Assembly (NCBI GenBank): GCA_014607495.2
Contig: CP053154.1
Span: forward strand, 4,650,001 to 4,714,000
Reading direction: 5' to 3'
From: Carposina sasakii
Lineage: Eukaryota > Arthropoda > Insecta > Lepidoptera > Carposinidae
DNA length: 64,000 bases
In this document: one piece after another, positions 25,301-38,200 of the stretch
How the letters are laid out: every line of letters begins with the position of its first letter
Position numbering within the stretch: position 1 is the first letter of the stretch
Position numbers and translations under genes: made by a program
Notes under the pieces: model-generated
Database searches by the model: none
What the model saw: the letters and a program-made list of their open reading frames with translations, nothing else
What the model was told of the DNA's origin: nothing

Positions 25301-26055
25301 GTAGTAGGTAAAATCAAGCAAGAATAGTTTATTTTTATGTAGCTTGGGCCAATTTCATCTCAACCTCCACAATATCACGGTAATGACTAAGTATGTTCAG
25401 TTTTATAGATACAATTTGAACCATTTTAGTAGACTTTGAGATGTCAGTAGTTCACGTGATTCCAACCTACACCTAAATTTTTTTTAATACTGCACTAAGT
25501 ATTACCATAGATGGTATTACCACATTGTGAAAGTCTTTGGCAAACTTAAGAGCCCTCAACACGCACTATCTACACACGGTCTTCTATGTCAATTACTTAA
25601 CTGTCTATTGCCCAGATTCTCATGAGTAAGGTTTTCGATCAAAGTGAGTGTAACATGCGTGCAAAAATATATCGTATTAATTTCTCATCAACATTAGGTT
25701 AACACCAACATACCTAGGTCGGTATTATGCAGTAATAGCAAAATCACATGTCTCTTACATAAGTTTTTCCTAAAACTCAGATTGATAGCGACAGACTATT
25801 TCAATAAAGACATATTCATTGAATTAATTAATTATGTACTTTGTAAATACTTACATTAACTTTAACATATTTATGGGTCCCATACTTTGGATCGGCAAGG
25901 TTGGCTGGTGGCTCCAACCTCAGCTTCTGCGCCCATGGATTCGAAAAAGGGTTCTTCAAAAAGTTTATGAAGAATAGGAAAAGCACAATGACACTATAAT
26001 ACACTGTCAGTAAGTTCATCGCTATGAAGCGGTATATAACGGTGAGAGCACTCAT
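16343..26055 (-). CDS. EPHX4: Epoxide hydrolase 4-like alpha/beta hydrolase
   Basis: Six coding exons (25855-26055, 19494-19618, 18784-18896, 18054-18222, 17477-17628, 16343-16617) give 344 residues; human EPHX4 has 362. All junction codons are preserved. The N-terminus has a membrane segment (about residues 13-33, VYYSVIVLFLFFINFL). The oxyanion motif HGFP is at 88-91. The nucleophile Asp157 sits in VAHDWGG, the lid tyrosines are in YTFFYQIP (204-211) and INYYRAN, the acid Asp291 is in HAANDSYI and the base His320 is in DCGHFLQQEEP, so the catalytic set is intact. The start is the first in-frame ATG, after an upstream in-frame stop; the intervening reading frame lacks ATG. Intron 1 is 6.2 kb and packed with repeats, while the others are under 900 bases apart from intron 5. 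Substrate is unknown; membrane-anchored hydrolysis of lipid epoxides is the family expectation. It is distinct from JHEH-type microsomal enzymes. Confidence 0.92.
17690..17890. repeat. Interspersed repeat in EPHX4-like intron 4
   Basis: Contains CTATCCCTTACGGGGTAGAC, followed by GCACCAAGGGCCGATAGAAC and CAGCCCATCGCCTACAAAAC. Segments of this kind recur in lepidopteran genomes. There is no second copy in this window, so the call rests on recognition and its class is not assigned. Confidence 0.5.
19673..19850 (+). repeat. MITE family B, one end only
   Basis: TGTAACAAAAGGGGTATG, AAGCGAAAAGCTATG and AATAGCCCAC match the left end of the complete copy at 36458-36700. A matching right end was not found nearby. 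A solitary right end of the same family is at about 29822-29863. Confidence 0.7.
20092..21548. mobile_element. Mariner-type MITE split by a hAT-like element
   Basis: Left end CAGGTGTTTGTGACAGCCAG (20092) and right end complement CAGGGTGTTTGTGACAGCC (ending 21548) are inverted repeats of about 35 bases. Both are flanked by TA. Removing the inserted element at 20357-21327 leaves about 480 bases. It lies inside intron 1 of the epoxide hydrolase gene. Confidence 0.82.
20357..21327. mobile_element. Non-autonomous hAT-like element (~970 bp)
   Basis: Starts TAGGGTTGTCAACC and ends GTTGACAACCCTA. It is flanked by GTCACAAG (20349-20356) and GTCACACA (21328-21335), an 8-base duplication with two mismatches. 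Inside are three diverged copies of a motif built on AAGGTCCTTGGAAGAAGG and GAAAAAATTTC (about 20826, 20898 and 21044). It has no coding capacity. Confidence 0.75.
22345..22690. repeat. GC-rich repeat fragment
   Basis: A GC-rich island in AT-rich intron DNA, with the internal near-repeat GAGTGCCGGTATTACGGTGC / GGCATGTCGGTATTGCGGTG (about 22515 and 22583). The open frames on both strands have no known domain. It is probably a retroelement untranslated segment; the element was not identified. Confidence 0.45.
22805..23110 (+). mobile_element. Non-LTR retrotransposon 3' end fragment
   Basis: GC-rich sequence with GGGACTCATTAGCC, CGGGAGTCCCACATC and GCGCCCGGGTGG, ending in CCCCCCCCGAAAC and a long A-run (about 23080-23092). 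A GC-rich 3' UTR running into poly(A) is typical of a non-LTR element. No reverse transcriptase domain is left. Confidence 0.55.
23500..23640 (+). pseudogene. Reverse transcriptase fragment (LADD motif)
   Basis: The frame reads GIGVGGGRLRNFRLADDFVL, matching the segment around the catalytic F/YADD box of RTE-type reverse transcriptases (compare INGEYITHLRFADDIVV on the minus strand near 53130). Only this palm segment is recognisable; the rest of the frame is not reverse transcriptase-like. Confidence 0.6.
24937..25165 (+). mobile_element. RTE-like retrotransposon 3' fragment
   Basis: Degenerate copy of the C-terminal GHI..R.DGRWS, GRPPARWTDDL and GEAYVQQ blocks seen at 40075-40280, ending CAGTCGACGGCAATAGGCTG. 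It is in intron 1 of the epoxide hydrolase gene, antisense to it. Confidence 0.8.
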
Positions 26056-27337
26056 GATGAATGTTTTGGAGCGTCCGCTGCTGCCGGCTTGCTCTTGGCT
26101 ACTGAGAGTTCCCCAACTCTGATCCAGCCAGCCCCATTGCAATCTATAGATACGGCTTGTTAACTAATACTGAATCATAATGGCTATGCTTCACTCTCGG
26201 AAAGCGTAAAGGTGCTTATTTCATAATGCTAGCAGAAATATTGATGTGTGATCATCGTGCGCCTTGGCTTAATTTATTAGGTGCTGAGTTGGTGCTGAGC
26301 TAATTATTTTCATTATAATCTAATCCTAATTTTATAGGTGAGAAGGAAGTTGATTTGAGAAGGTCTGAAAGAGTGTCAGAACACACGTGCATGTATTTAG
26401 GACGCATGTCCGAAGAGAAGACTCTACCTATTTATTTAATATGGCCAAGTAGATACTAAGTTCCTGCTTTGGCCCTTAGATACTTGTTAGTGAGATTGTA
26501 AATAAGAGCTAATAGTAACCCCTTACATGTTTCAAATGTAATGTTCTTGCGAAGGTATGTAGGGAGCATTATAATTTAACTGTTACCACATAAGTATCGG
26601 TGTTATATTTAATGAAGGCATGTCTTGGAATTATGATGTAAAGGCCTAACCCACTCAATAAATAAGAATAAAGAAAAGAATTTTGTTCGTTAAGCAGTTC
26701 TTTTCGGTGCGGAAGTGAAGTGTTGCCATTATTTATAAATTAATTATGTCACATAATAGATAACACCTATATTGAATTATGATGTAATGTCTGATTCAAC
26801 TAACGAATCCTAGTGGATTTACATAGAACTAAATTATTTAAGTACGACAGTTTTAGAATTACAAAGGCACTAGCGCTTTTGCCGGAGGGCTTCGTAACTG
26901 AAACGAGGTTTAATATTATAAATAGAGATACACGAGTAATCATGACTATGCCATTTTTTTGTTTATTTCCTAATAAAAAGATTATATGTGTACTGATACG
27001 TGAACTTGAAAATAAACATAAACGAAACGAGGTCAAACCTATCTCTACACGTGTTCAATTGAGGACCAGTTTAGGGTCCTCAATGAAACACGTTTTTCTC
27101 ATACATAATTATGTTAGCATATAATATATTATATTATATATGTATGACATGAAATTATTCAATCTGTGGTAGGTATGACTAAACAAACCTCCTAGATCTG
27201 TAGATATAAATATGTTTAGGTATATGCTTTTATAGCTTGAACTATATGTATGAAGTAGATAGGTAAGTAGTTTGTTAGTTTAACTGACCGTTTTCCGCAC
27301 TTAGCCTCAAAATTTACTATTGTATGCTGTTTATAAA
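26056..27337. other. Upstream of the epoxide hydrolase gene
   Basis: Should hold the promoter and 5' UTR of the epoxide hydrolase gene. Otherwise AT-rich DNA without a supported gene or repeat. Confidence 0.4.
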
Positions 27338-27885
27338 AACCGGCCAAGTGCAAGTTGGACTCGCGCGACGGGGGTTCCGGACAAACCTGATTTATTATAT
27401 GATGTAGGTAACTAAAAATTTACTGTCAATGTTTACTTTATGTGTGCTAAAAGACGTTTCGTACCAAATTTTAAGATTCTGAGTTCACTGGAAATACCCT
27501 GAAGGTTTTAATTCCCTCACGAGTGTCGAAAATTTGCGGCATAAACGGCTGTATCTTTTGATAGCGTTGGTTTAGAAGTCTCCTTGACGTAAAAACGGTT
27601 GGAGCGCTTTTAATAAAAAAAATTATACGTAGTTAGCTGCTGACACCCTGGATTAACACATAGGCTACTTTTTATCCCGGGTAAATATTTTAATCCCGGA
27701 TAATTTCAACATTTTGTTTTTTCTATAGTACACGCGGAGTCCACTAGTTGGATATAAATTTTTTGATACCTCCTCGTGTTCCTGAGAAAAAGGACCTTGA
27801 TAGACAGACAAACGGACGGACGAACAACAAACTGATCCTATAAGGGTTCCGCTTTTTCCTTTTGAGGTACGGAACCCTTAAAAAC
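27338..27885 (+). repeat. Widespread lepidopteran interspersed repeat
   Basis: Begins CCGGCCAAGTGCAAGTTGGA and CTCGCGCGACGGGGGTTCCG, and ends GACAGACAAACGGACGG, AAGGGTTCCG and GTACGGAACCC. The beginning and end share GGTTCCG/CGGAACC inverted segments. This repeat is familiar from many moth genomes; its class is unsettled. Confidence 0.65.
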
Positions 27886-28650
27886 AAGTTAGATTGCTTA
27901 CTTCAAAGGTAAAAGAAAACCAAATAGGTACCTAGATGCGTTGTCTGAAAACCGCCTAGACGTCATGATTATGTGTCAGGCATTTTATGAACTTTTATTA
28001 TAAATACCTACCTATTGTTTTATTACTGTCCATGAGTAAAAGTAATTAAATAAAAACAACGAATTATTAATATAATTTATGTATATTGTATCTACACCTG
28101 AACATCAATTGCAAAATATACTTTAGCTACTATAATTTATAAATAACAGTTATCTACCTACAATTTACGAGAAATATATTTATCTATGATCTGTAAAAAA
28201 AAAATTGATAACTAGGTAGGTAATCGTACTTCTTTTAAAATTACCTTTACTGACCTAGATAAAGTGGCAGGTATAATGCACAAATATTTTAAATATTTAC
28301 AAAACATTTTACACAATCATACAAAAGAAGAGAAAATTAGAAAATTTTCAACAATTGGCTAACTATACCCATTTAGCCCTAAATGTGCCAATTCTATTAC
28401 CGGGATTGGCCCACCACTGTAATCTAGGATAAACAGGGGAGACCAGGGAAATGCAAATAAAGCATAAAAATCCGGGGACCTAACGTGTACCTAAGAACCG
28501 TTTAAGCACCTCGTATCTAATCTGTTAAAACCCATAAACCATGGTAAGGAATAAGTAACCACATCCAATGATCTGACGAGACTCTACCGCAATACAACAA
28601 AAACAAACCACATTTCAAACAAACATAAGTGAATATTCAATGTCTTTTGA
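27886..28650. other. Intergenic AT-rich DNA
   Basis: No gene, splice pattern or repeat was recognised here. Confidence 0.4.
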
Positions 28651-28660
28651 AAGGCTAGAC

Positions 28661-28846
28661 CAGGGATTCCCAAACTTTTTTTTCTCATAGACCCCTTTCA
28701 AAAGTTAACTGATTCTCGTGGACCCCCACAGGCCTACAGCACATACAAATTAATTGTGAAACCCCATTTTTTCACTCCAACGTAGACCCCCATAAAGGCT
28801 CCTGTGGACCCCTGGGGGTCCACCTGGACCACTTTGGGAACCACTG
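28661..28846. mobile_element. hAT-type MITE, family with CAGNGNTTCCCAAA ends
   Basis: A 186-bp element starting CAGGGATTCCCAAACTTTTT and ending CCACTTTGGGAACCACTG. It is flanked by perfect octamers GGCTAGAC at 28653-28660 and 28847-28854. A second copy, inverted, is at 59067-59242. Confidence 0.92.
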
Positions 28847-29271
28847 GGCTAGACGAATGAGACATGCTTTCAACCTAGATCTAGAAAATCAAACAAAGTT
28901 GCGGTAATCGTGAGAATTCTAATAGAAAAATAGTTTTTGAAACCACAAGATGAAATGACTTGAAATGTCGATTTGTAAGCACTTCGTCCGTACAAATAAA
29001 AATACAAGACTTTTCTTTTGTGTCAGATTACATAACTTGGCGATATTGACCTTACAACTTGACCAAGCCAATAGGGTCAGCTGATATTTTAAAATTACGC
29101 CATACAGCAGGTAATTCAAAAGAACAGATTAATACAAAATCTAATACCGCAATTTAGTTAGTGCATTATTCTAGACTTTGAACGCACACTAAATAATACT
29201 AATAAGATATAGTACCATGTAAAGCATCTAAACGATTAAAAGCGTCCATATCAAACATAGAGACGTTATCT

Positions 29272-32200
29272 TCATATATTATCATCAAGTAAATTTGTAC
29301 TCTGATCCGTTGAATCATATCTGCCATAGATAAATCTAGAATTTAATGTTGGTGCCATATCTTCTAATCCCCTCCTTAGCTCTTCGTCGCTAATAGTTGA
29401 CAAAGGAGTAAGTCTTGTCGCCGAGGGAGAAAGTGGAAAGAAGTCGTCAACATCGACATCCATGATCTCATTTTCTTCTTGTTTCAAACGTTCTGTTGTC
29501 TCCTTTTCGATTTGTTCAAGACGTTCTATAGCTTGAGAAGGATCTAAGCCTTTCGGTCGAGCGTTGAAATCGATGTCAATTTCAATCCTGTAATATGATT
29601 AATTAAGAGAAACCTTTAAGTCACTGTTGGTTAAAGGAATTTATACAAACATTTAAATAGTCTTTGCCAATATTAGCATTTCCAAAGTGATTAAACAATT
29701 TCATATGTCAACATTATTTACAGAACACTCATTAAGATTTCTCTTCTTTTACCTAACTGCGTAGTTTGTAGTTTAGGCAATCATGGTGACATTTCAATAT
29801 TATTTTATCATATATCATCTTTTCGCTTAACATACCCTTTTTGTTACACCCTGTATATAACATGATGTGAGTTTAACTAAGACGCTGTTTTGTAAGTAAA
29901 TACTTTGAGCGTTGCAATAAGTAAAATACTATACCCCGTATCCTTTTTGAACTTAATCCAGTCTTCCATGACAGGTGCTCGTGGTATCTCAGCTGCCAAG
30001 GCTCTGCTAGCGCTCTGCATAGTTTGCTCCGTGACCTCTTGGTCAAGATCCTCTAAAAGAAACAAATAATAGAGTAGCTATACTAGCCCGAGGCTAGGTA
30101 TAAATAATTTGCATGCAACTTACCTACACTTTAAGTAAATTTAAGGAATCACTGAGAGAATAATGCATAAATTAATGTCCAATCTCTGTGCTCCAGACGT
30201 TATGTCCCTAATAGTTGACTCTTTTTGTAAGTTAGGTAGGTACCTAGTAAGATATTATTTTATTGAATAAGTCATCTCCCAGCTTTAACAATTTTTATTC
30301 GCAGTGATGCGTGTTAAAACACACGTAAATTAAATCGCATCAGCGCAACTTGGCTCCCGTGATTATGATGGCTGTCCCCTTTCTATCTCGTTATATGTAG
30401 ACATTGTATCTCTTTCAGTCTCAATGAAAGGGTCAGTATGCATGCGCCAATATTGGCCGATGTTGATCTAACTGGCTTTCCAAACCAGCTTTCGAAATGA
30501 CGCAAGCGTTAAAGGATGGAAAGGAAAATTGTACTATGTGGCTCGCGTGATTTACAATAGCAAGTGAGATTTATAAAATTTTATGTTTTTGACTTTACAA
30601 TGGATCAGAAGTATACAGTGAGAAGAAGGAAGACAAATATCTATCGGATAGTCTATGTCAATTTGCGTTGTATGTAAATAACTAATAGGTTGAAAGATGA
30701 GATGTCTGTGATGTGTGTGATGTAAATTCAAATTGTAATTGGAGACATTGCAATAATGTGACGAAGTAAATGCGTTAATATAATTATAGAAAGAATGTTA
30801 GTAGAAACAGTAGTAAGTACTGTTTATTATGTAATACCCGTAATACTAGAATGGCAAGATTCACTAAAGTAGACGGGTATGTAAGGGAAAACAGGCCAGC
30901 ATTGTTGAATGAGATCGTGACTAGTGGGTCTGGCTTTATTTCTGGGTAATTAATTATATCAAATACTAACATACACATTGATATGCTAGAGAGGGTTCAA
31001 CGGTCATTCCTTCGCCAGCTCATGTATAGAGACACTACTAGCTCGGGGAGTTGCACTTCCATAGATAATTTTATCTCTCTGGAAGACCGAAGAAGGGTGG
31101 CCGATGCCAAATTACTTTACGATTTACTAAACGGGCGCATGGACTGCACCGCCCTGTTGGAGCATGTGATGTTGCGGGCGATTCCCATTCGTTCTCAACG
31201 TGCCCACCCCCGACTTCTACACCACGCACCCATGCGAACTAACTTCGCACTATTCTCCCCGTTAAACCGCACAATTAACGAATACGAGAGGAGATTCTCG
31301 GAAGCGGATATATTTTTCCTCACCCGCACTAAATTTATTGGGTTGGTTATTGAGGGTCAGAAGCGGCAGCTACAGGCTTCAACATAATTATTATTTCTCT
31401 ATGCTATGTTTTTATTATTCTTATTTTTAGTAAATATTTAAACGTATCCTCCCATCCTACCCTACCCCAACTCATCTCTTCCTTTCCTGGGTCTATATTA
31501 TTGGATTTCAATATTATTCTTATTTATACAGTGAAACCTGGATAATTGGGATCTCAAGGGACCAAGACATATGTACCAATTATTGAGGGTTTCTAATTAT
31601 CCAGTTTTCCAATAAGCAGGTTTAAATTTATAGTTTTCTCATTTACAGAGGCCCCCGCTAACGCTAACAGAGGTCGAAATGTGCCGTTATTCCATTTTTA
31701 AAGGTGGAAATGTTAATAAAAATGCGTATTTTTAATGTTATGAATTTAATATAGGTATGAATGTACATCAGTGCTACTGATAACGTTTTATATTTACGTT
31801 TGGACATTTTGTACACATTTATTCCCTTGTTTTTAGGTCAAAACATGAGATAGTATACTGACAATCAAAGCATGTGCGAAAGACATGTAAACAAACACGT
31901 CAAAACGAATTAATACAAATTAAATTAATCAGTAATTTGTCTCACTTATACAGGTAATTGAGCTACAGAGTCTCAATTATAGAGGTAAACATCGAAATAG
32001 TCTTAGAATTCAAATCTTATTTAACCAGGTTCAAAAAGTCCCATTAACAGAGGTAATTTAATGAAAAAGAACCGGGACTTCGTTGCAACTCTCAATAATA
32101 GAGGTTTCTCATTTATCCAGGTCCCACTTAACCAGGTTTCACTGTATCAATTATTTCCAATTTATTCCGATATCGGGTCCTTTTTCTAGAAAAATATAAA

Positions 32201-35200
32201 GTAAATTTTATACACATTGTATGAAATTCCCGTTCGTCCCACTGCTTGCCACTTTTACGCCAAATCGGTTCAAATCGACCCCCAGGTAAAGTAGCCTAAT
32301 TTTACGGCACCTAGATAAGATGATAAATATTATATACCATGATCTTATAGACATTAGAAATATTATAAGTAGTCTCACCGGTAACAATACTGCGTCGTTG
32401 TCGGCGCAATGCTCGAGCTAGGTTGCCGCACACCGCCCCCTGTGATGTCAGGCTGCTGCCGCTGCAGCGCCATTCTTCGTCTGATACAGCAACAAAACTG
32501 ACATAAATTATATCTATACGCATAATGCGGACGAATCAAGGGTCTAGAGCGCGCTTAACAACATAATAATTATGATCCTTAGGCAGATATGTAGGGATAT
32601 ACAGGCAATCTGTGGCCTTCTCACTATTAAAAGTACCTACAAAAACAAGAAAATTGTCCTTACGCTGCGCTGGCTAATAGAACAAGTGATACTGACGCTC
32701 TACATGGTTCCTCCCAATATCGAAATACCTAAAGCGATAACTTTTGGATCTAACCCTAAGAAGTTATTTTTGCAACTTGTTTGGTGAAGTAGATACCTAA
32801 TATTAAATAATTGCATCAGTCACAACTTAAACCTTATGCCATTTTAAGATTACAAAATGCAGTTAGCTAAACAACCTATTCATATATTTCTGCGAAGCAA
32901 TATGCCATTAAAATAATTTTATTGTCACCTTTTTAAACATTCTACTGTAATTATTCTATGACATAATAATAACGACAATGCGTTGTCTAACATTTGTCTG
33001 ACTGAAGAGTAAAGTTAAAGTACCTACCTACCAATTAAGTGTCGTAATTTGTAAAGAACTGCGTATTGTGTAATTGATGTTGATTAACGTACCTACCTAC
33101 ATCATAAAAATAAACACGATAAGTAAGTACTGTTACAACATAACATAGTCCTAAGTTTCCCGAAATCATGACATACCATACGCCAACATACACCACCCCT
33201 TATTTATTTCTTCGTGTCTAAAAGTCGCTGGGTATTTACCTTATTTATTCTGCCAGAATATACCTAGGCGTAGGTAACATAATATTTTTATTTTTTGGGT
33301 GTGCACTATGCACCTATGTTTGCGCACACATTTTATGCACTATAAATATATCTTGCGTAGATGGTAGCTGGCAGCCTAGGGCCGAAATACGGACTGAGGA
33401 ATTACCATGTAAGCTAAGGCCATATACCAGTATAACTATTTTTGTAGCTATTTTTATTGAAAATGTAAAATAGTTCATTGACCAGAGTATTTACTCTGGC
33501 TCAAAGTCGTTATTTTATCACCAAAATTATGTCGTGCGACATTTAAGTTCTAGTATGTTTGAGGGGGTTTCAGCGCTTGAAGTTTTTGCACAGTACCAGC
33601 TTGCTTGTAATCCATATGGCCATATTTAGTTATTTACCCATAAGCGTGTTCAGTATCTCCAATTTGTTAGTCCGGTGGTCAGGTCGCGCATGCGCGGTGC
33701 TGGGTCTGGGGCGGACGTGCGTGCGGAGAGGACGAGCGCCCGCGCCCTCCGTGGTGGCGGGCCGGCGGCGCGGGCGCGGCTCTGATGACTGACCGGCATC
33801 GCCTTCTGGACCGTGGTCCGCTGCTTCCAGGGCTACCTAATTAGTAATAGGTTCTTAATGTTGCAGGAAGCAAGCTAGGGTGTTGTAGTAGGTGCATGGT
33901 CAAAGAAATTGGACAGCTATTTAAACCTATGTTTTTTTTGTATCATCCGGGCAATTTTTATTGCATTTCGCTTCTCCTAAACCCTACCCTTCTAGAAATA
34001 AAATATACTAGTTAGTAGGTAGTAAAAGTACGAAGTATAAAAGTATACGTAAGTATAAAAAATAAAATATTATATTACTGGTGGTTCTTCTGGAGCTGTC
34101 GAAGGGCCAGGCTCGGGCTCCGCACGCTGAGAGACTTTAGGAGCCCTGGACAATACAACTTCATCCTCGCTTTTGTCCGAATCAGAGCTCCCCTCATCAA
34201 AATCATTTTCATTAACTGCAGATGATGAAATAAGGTAAGGATAATTAGTTTTATTTTTTCGGATACATGGCACTCATGGCAGTCTGGTGACTTCAATTTA
34301 GCTAGGGGTCTTTCATACAAGAAGAAGAATTCTTCATGAAGAATCATAAGAAATGTTGTTAAGCCATGTTAGAATGACTTTGTTACCTAATGGCTACGAG
34401 GCCATAGCTATATCTATATAGCTAGAAAACTTATTATGTTATATTCTGAATTTTGGATAGGATCTTAGAGACCTGAAACTTGGAAGCTGTGCTCTTTGTA
34501 TGACGTAGGCATCGATCAGAAATAATTTTCTGAAACTCCCACGGGAACAAAAAAACAGGAAATTCTAATTTCAACATTAGGTATGTACCTACTGCTATTT
34601 CTCACACTTACAATCCACGTCAGTATGTAATGGTCGATTGTCCAAAGTGACCAGCATTGGCAATGCTGTAGCTACTCGGGATCTGTAGTCGCATACTTCA
34701 GATATCGGAGTCCCACTCAGGGTCAAACGGCGGAGTGCACCACATACACCGAGGGTCCAGAGAGGACTGGACTCGGATATGGAGTTGCTAAAATATAGAT
34801 ATAAAAAAGATGGTTAGTATCTAACTGCGGCTTAAACATATAAATTTTAGGAGCCCCATGGAATTTCGCCGAAAATCGAAACATTCTCTCCAATAGGAAA
34901 CTATTATTTAGCAGCACGTTAGGTCATGTTTGTTAAGTGACGTGATGAAGTCGAAACACTACTGGAGGAAATGTTTCGACAACTTTGCGAATTTCTGTCG
35001 CCTAATCCCTCTGGTTGGTTACGTAAAAACGTTGCTAGCAACAGGTTTAGAGGATTCAGTTTCAAAAAAATTCGGTGTTCGGAGATGACATAAATTCGTG
35101 ATGTAGAAGGTAGATGACGTGATGTATATTTTATGACTAGTGGACGCCCGCGACTCCGTCCGCGTGGACTGCAGAAAAAACAAAATGTCGAAATTATCCG

Positions 35201-38200
35201 GGATAAAAACATTTTCCCGGGATAAATGTAGCCTATATGTTAAGTGGGACATGTCACAATATATACCTGAAAACTGCATCGAAATCTGTTCAGCCATTTC
35301 TGAGATTAGCATGCACAAACGCACAAACAGACAAAAAAGCTTTTTTTTTGTATTATTGCATTGATAAAGGTCTCCTAGTCTCGTATAATATTTTTTCTCA
35401 TATATCTTCCATGTACAGACAGCGATCCGTTACATTTTTATTACATGTATAGAAGATAGATGTTATATTAAGTTATGTAACATTTGTGAACACTCTAACA
35501 ACTTAGGTACATTTAAATTTTAAGATTTCAGATCTCATGAGATTATACTCGTTCGTTTTCTATCCGTCCTGGAAATATAGTTCGACAAGAATGTAAGTAA
35601 GCATTTAAAAGACACTGCTGTCTTTTGTAGCAGTTGATAGGTACCTATTTTTCAAATTATAACAGAGTGTACATATTCACCGACAAAGAGTGTACTTAAT
35701 CGCAGTTCTTAAATGAATCAAATAGATGAAGTGACTCTCCAATATGTAACTCCAATATCTTACTTAGCTAAATTTAATGTATGCAATTTCTGAAGAGCTG
35801 CCAAAGGCTGTAAATCCTTCAATCGATTTCCGGAAGCAAACAACTCTCGTAGGGAGCCCAATCCCCACACGCCATCCAAACTGGTCAGCCCACATCTGTT
35901 GACGCTCAGGATCTGAATAAGGGATAATAGGTAACATTATGGACATACAGACAGGTAAGGCACATCGAGTAGGTGCTAAATAGCGTCCATCGTGTTATTA
36001 GAGTCCTAAGAAATTGAGTCAATCACCCTAGTATATCGCTTGTAACTAACAAAATTGCTACTTACCAAATATTTCAAATTACTTAGGAAAAGAATATTCA
36101 CGTTATACAATATTGTAGGTAGGTAATCATTACCTTCAAATGGACTAATCCAATGCCAAGATCGCGCAAGGAGGATAAGGCACTTCCGTCCAAAGTGAGA
36201 GACTTTAGTCGTGGAGCCAGAACATGTAACCTCCTTAGACCGACGCGCTCTGCAACTACTCTCAATTTCGCTTCTCTTATGTTGAGTACCTCATCATCAG
36301 AGGATACGCTGCTACTTTGTTTCTAGAAAATAATTTTAACTATAATTATCTATCTTGGCCATGTCGGTGAAATGGCAATTTCATGATTGGGATAAGTCGA
36401 ATTGTAGTTCGTGTAGAATAACCTCAAAGCAAAATGAATTTTATACAACTACATATACAGGGTGTAACAAAAGGGGTATATTAAGCTAAAAGCTATGTAA
36501 ATAGCCCACTAAAAGGCACTTACCCATAAAATTTCAGACTCGAAATCACATGTTTATTTTTCCAAATAGTATAGAGAATTCCTAAACACCTCAGGAATGT
36601 TCATACAATCTTGAAAAATAAACAAATTTTGGAAATAGGTTCTCTATAGTGAGCTATTTACATAGCTTTTCGCTTAACATACCCTTTCTGTTACACCCTG
36701 TAAATTTGCCGCGTGGTGCCGGCAGAGTAGAGTTTGTGTTCTACCCCATGCCTGCCCGTGGGTATCGTACGAGGCGTTTAAGGATCTCCTGGAGGTGGGC
36801 AGCAGCACCTCCCGTGCTGACAACATAGTCCAAAAATCAAACTGCGGTCACCAACCCGCGCCTGCCCAGCGTGGTGACTATGGGCAAAAACCCCCCTATG
36901 ACAGTAGCCTTGTGGAGTGCCCTCGGGGAGGCTTACGTCCAACAGTGCAGTGGACTGCAATAGGCTGAAGTCGAGACATACAGATACTTGAACGAACTTG
37001 AACGAAACGAAAGAGATTAGCTCAAACAAAGTCATAATTATGGTACAAGTCGTGATAAACTTAATCCCTAGGTACCTATTGACCATTATTTAGGTAAATT
37101 ACCGATACCTTTTCTGTCCCAAACTCTAGCTTTCACCGAGCTGAGAACCAGTAGCTCAAATAAAGTCATAATTAAGGTACAAGGCGTGACAAACTTAATC
37201 CATAGGTACCTACTGACCATTAGGTATTTGGGTAAATTATACCTTTATCTCCCAAGCTCTCCCTAGCTTTGACCGAACTGAGAACCAGCAGGGGCAGTAT
37301 GAACTTTAACAACATGACTGTGTTTATTGTGGAGGGAGGCGAGTTGTCGCTTTCTACATCTCAAAAATATATCTTCTACTTATTCATGCTCTAGCTAGAA
37401 GCATTGCTTATAGCGGCGGTATCTTCTACTTCTTATTCATTATCTACACTGCTTATAGCGGCATCCCGCTTCCAGAATGAAAGCAGTAGTGCCTAAAAGC
37501 TCTATATCAGGCGGTATTGTTTTGTAAATGTCCAAGCCAAATTTAATTCTGGGGCTAAAGCTGACACGGGGATTTTCCATGCGTTATTTGCATTTTTCTG
37601 ATCGCCCTTGTTGATCCTGATTTACAGTAGCGGTAATGAGTGGTAGGCCAATCCCGGTAGGTAGGTAGGTAATGTAAGTAGACAAAATGGAGCTAAATAA
37701 TAAAGTGATACAATATGTCAAGACAACAAAGTATTTTATTACCTAGGTAGATAGATAAATTTAGTACGTGATAAAGCGTAGATATATTACACTGTAATTT
37801 AGTTCACTTGCCTAAGCACTGTGGATAATATCCGTCTTTCACTTTTCCAAGTTTTATGACTTTTTACTATGTATAGTATGTGTTATTAATGAACGTCTTC
37901 ATTGCGTCGCTTTTGATTATTTTGTTAGAAGCAGTTACCTACTTTATTGTTTCTTTTCTTTGACACACATTTTATTTATTTGATCGCGTATCCACAGACT
38001 TAGAAAGAGCTTTAAACCAGTAGGTACCTTCATTTAAAAGGAAGAATCGTTTTAATAGTAGTTACGTAGTTACATAAATTATTTATTACGGGTGCTAATA
38101 TGCTAGACCTTATGATGCGTAGCGTTGGGCGCCCTGTAGCCAGATGGACCGATGACTTAAAGAGGACGTCTGGTAGTGACTGGATGGTGAAAACAGGAGA

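Noticed and set aside
34075..34347. Alternative frame over LRRC56 exon 5
   Set aside because: Shadow of the real exon in another frame; only the EDEVVLSRAPKVSQR frame joins its neighbours in phase.
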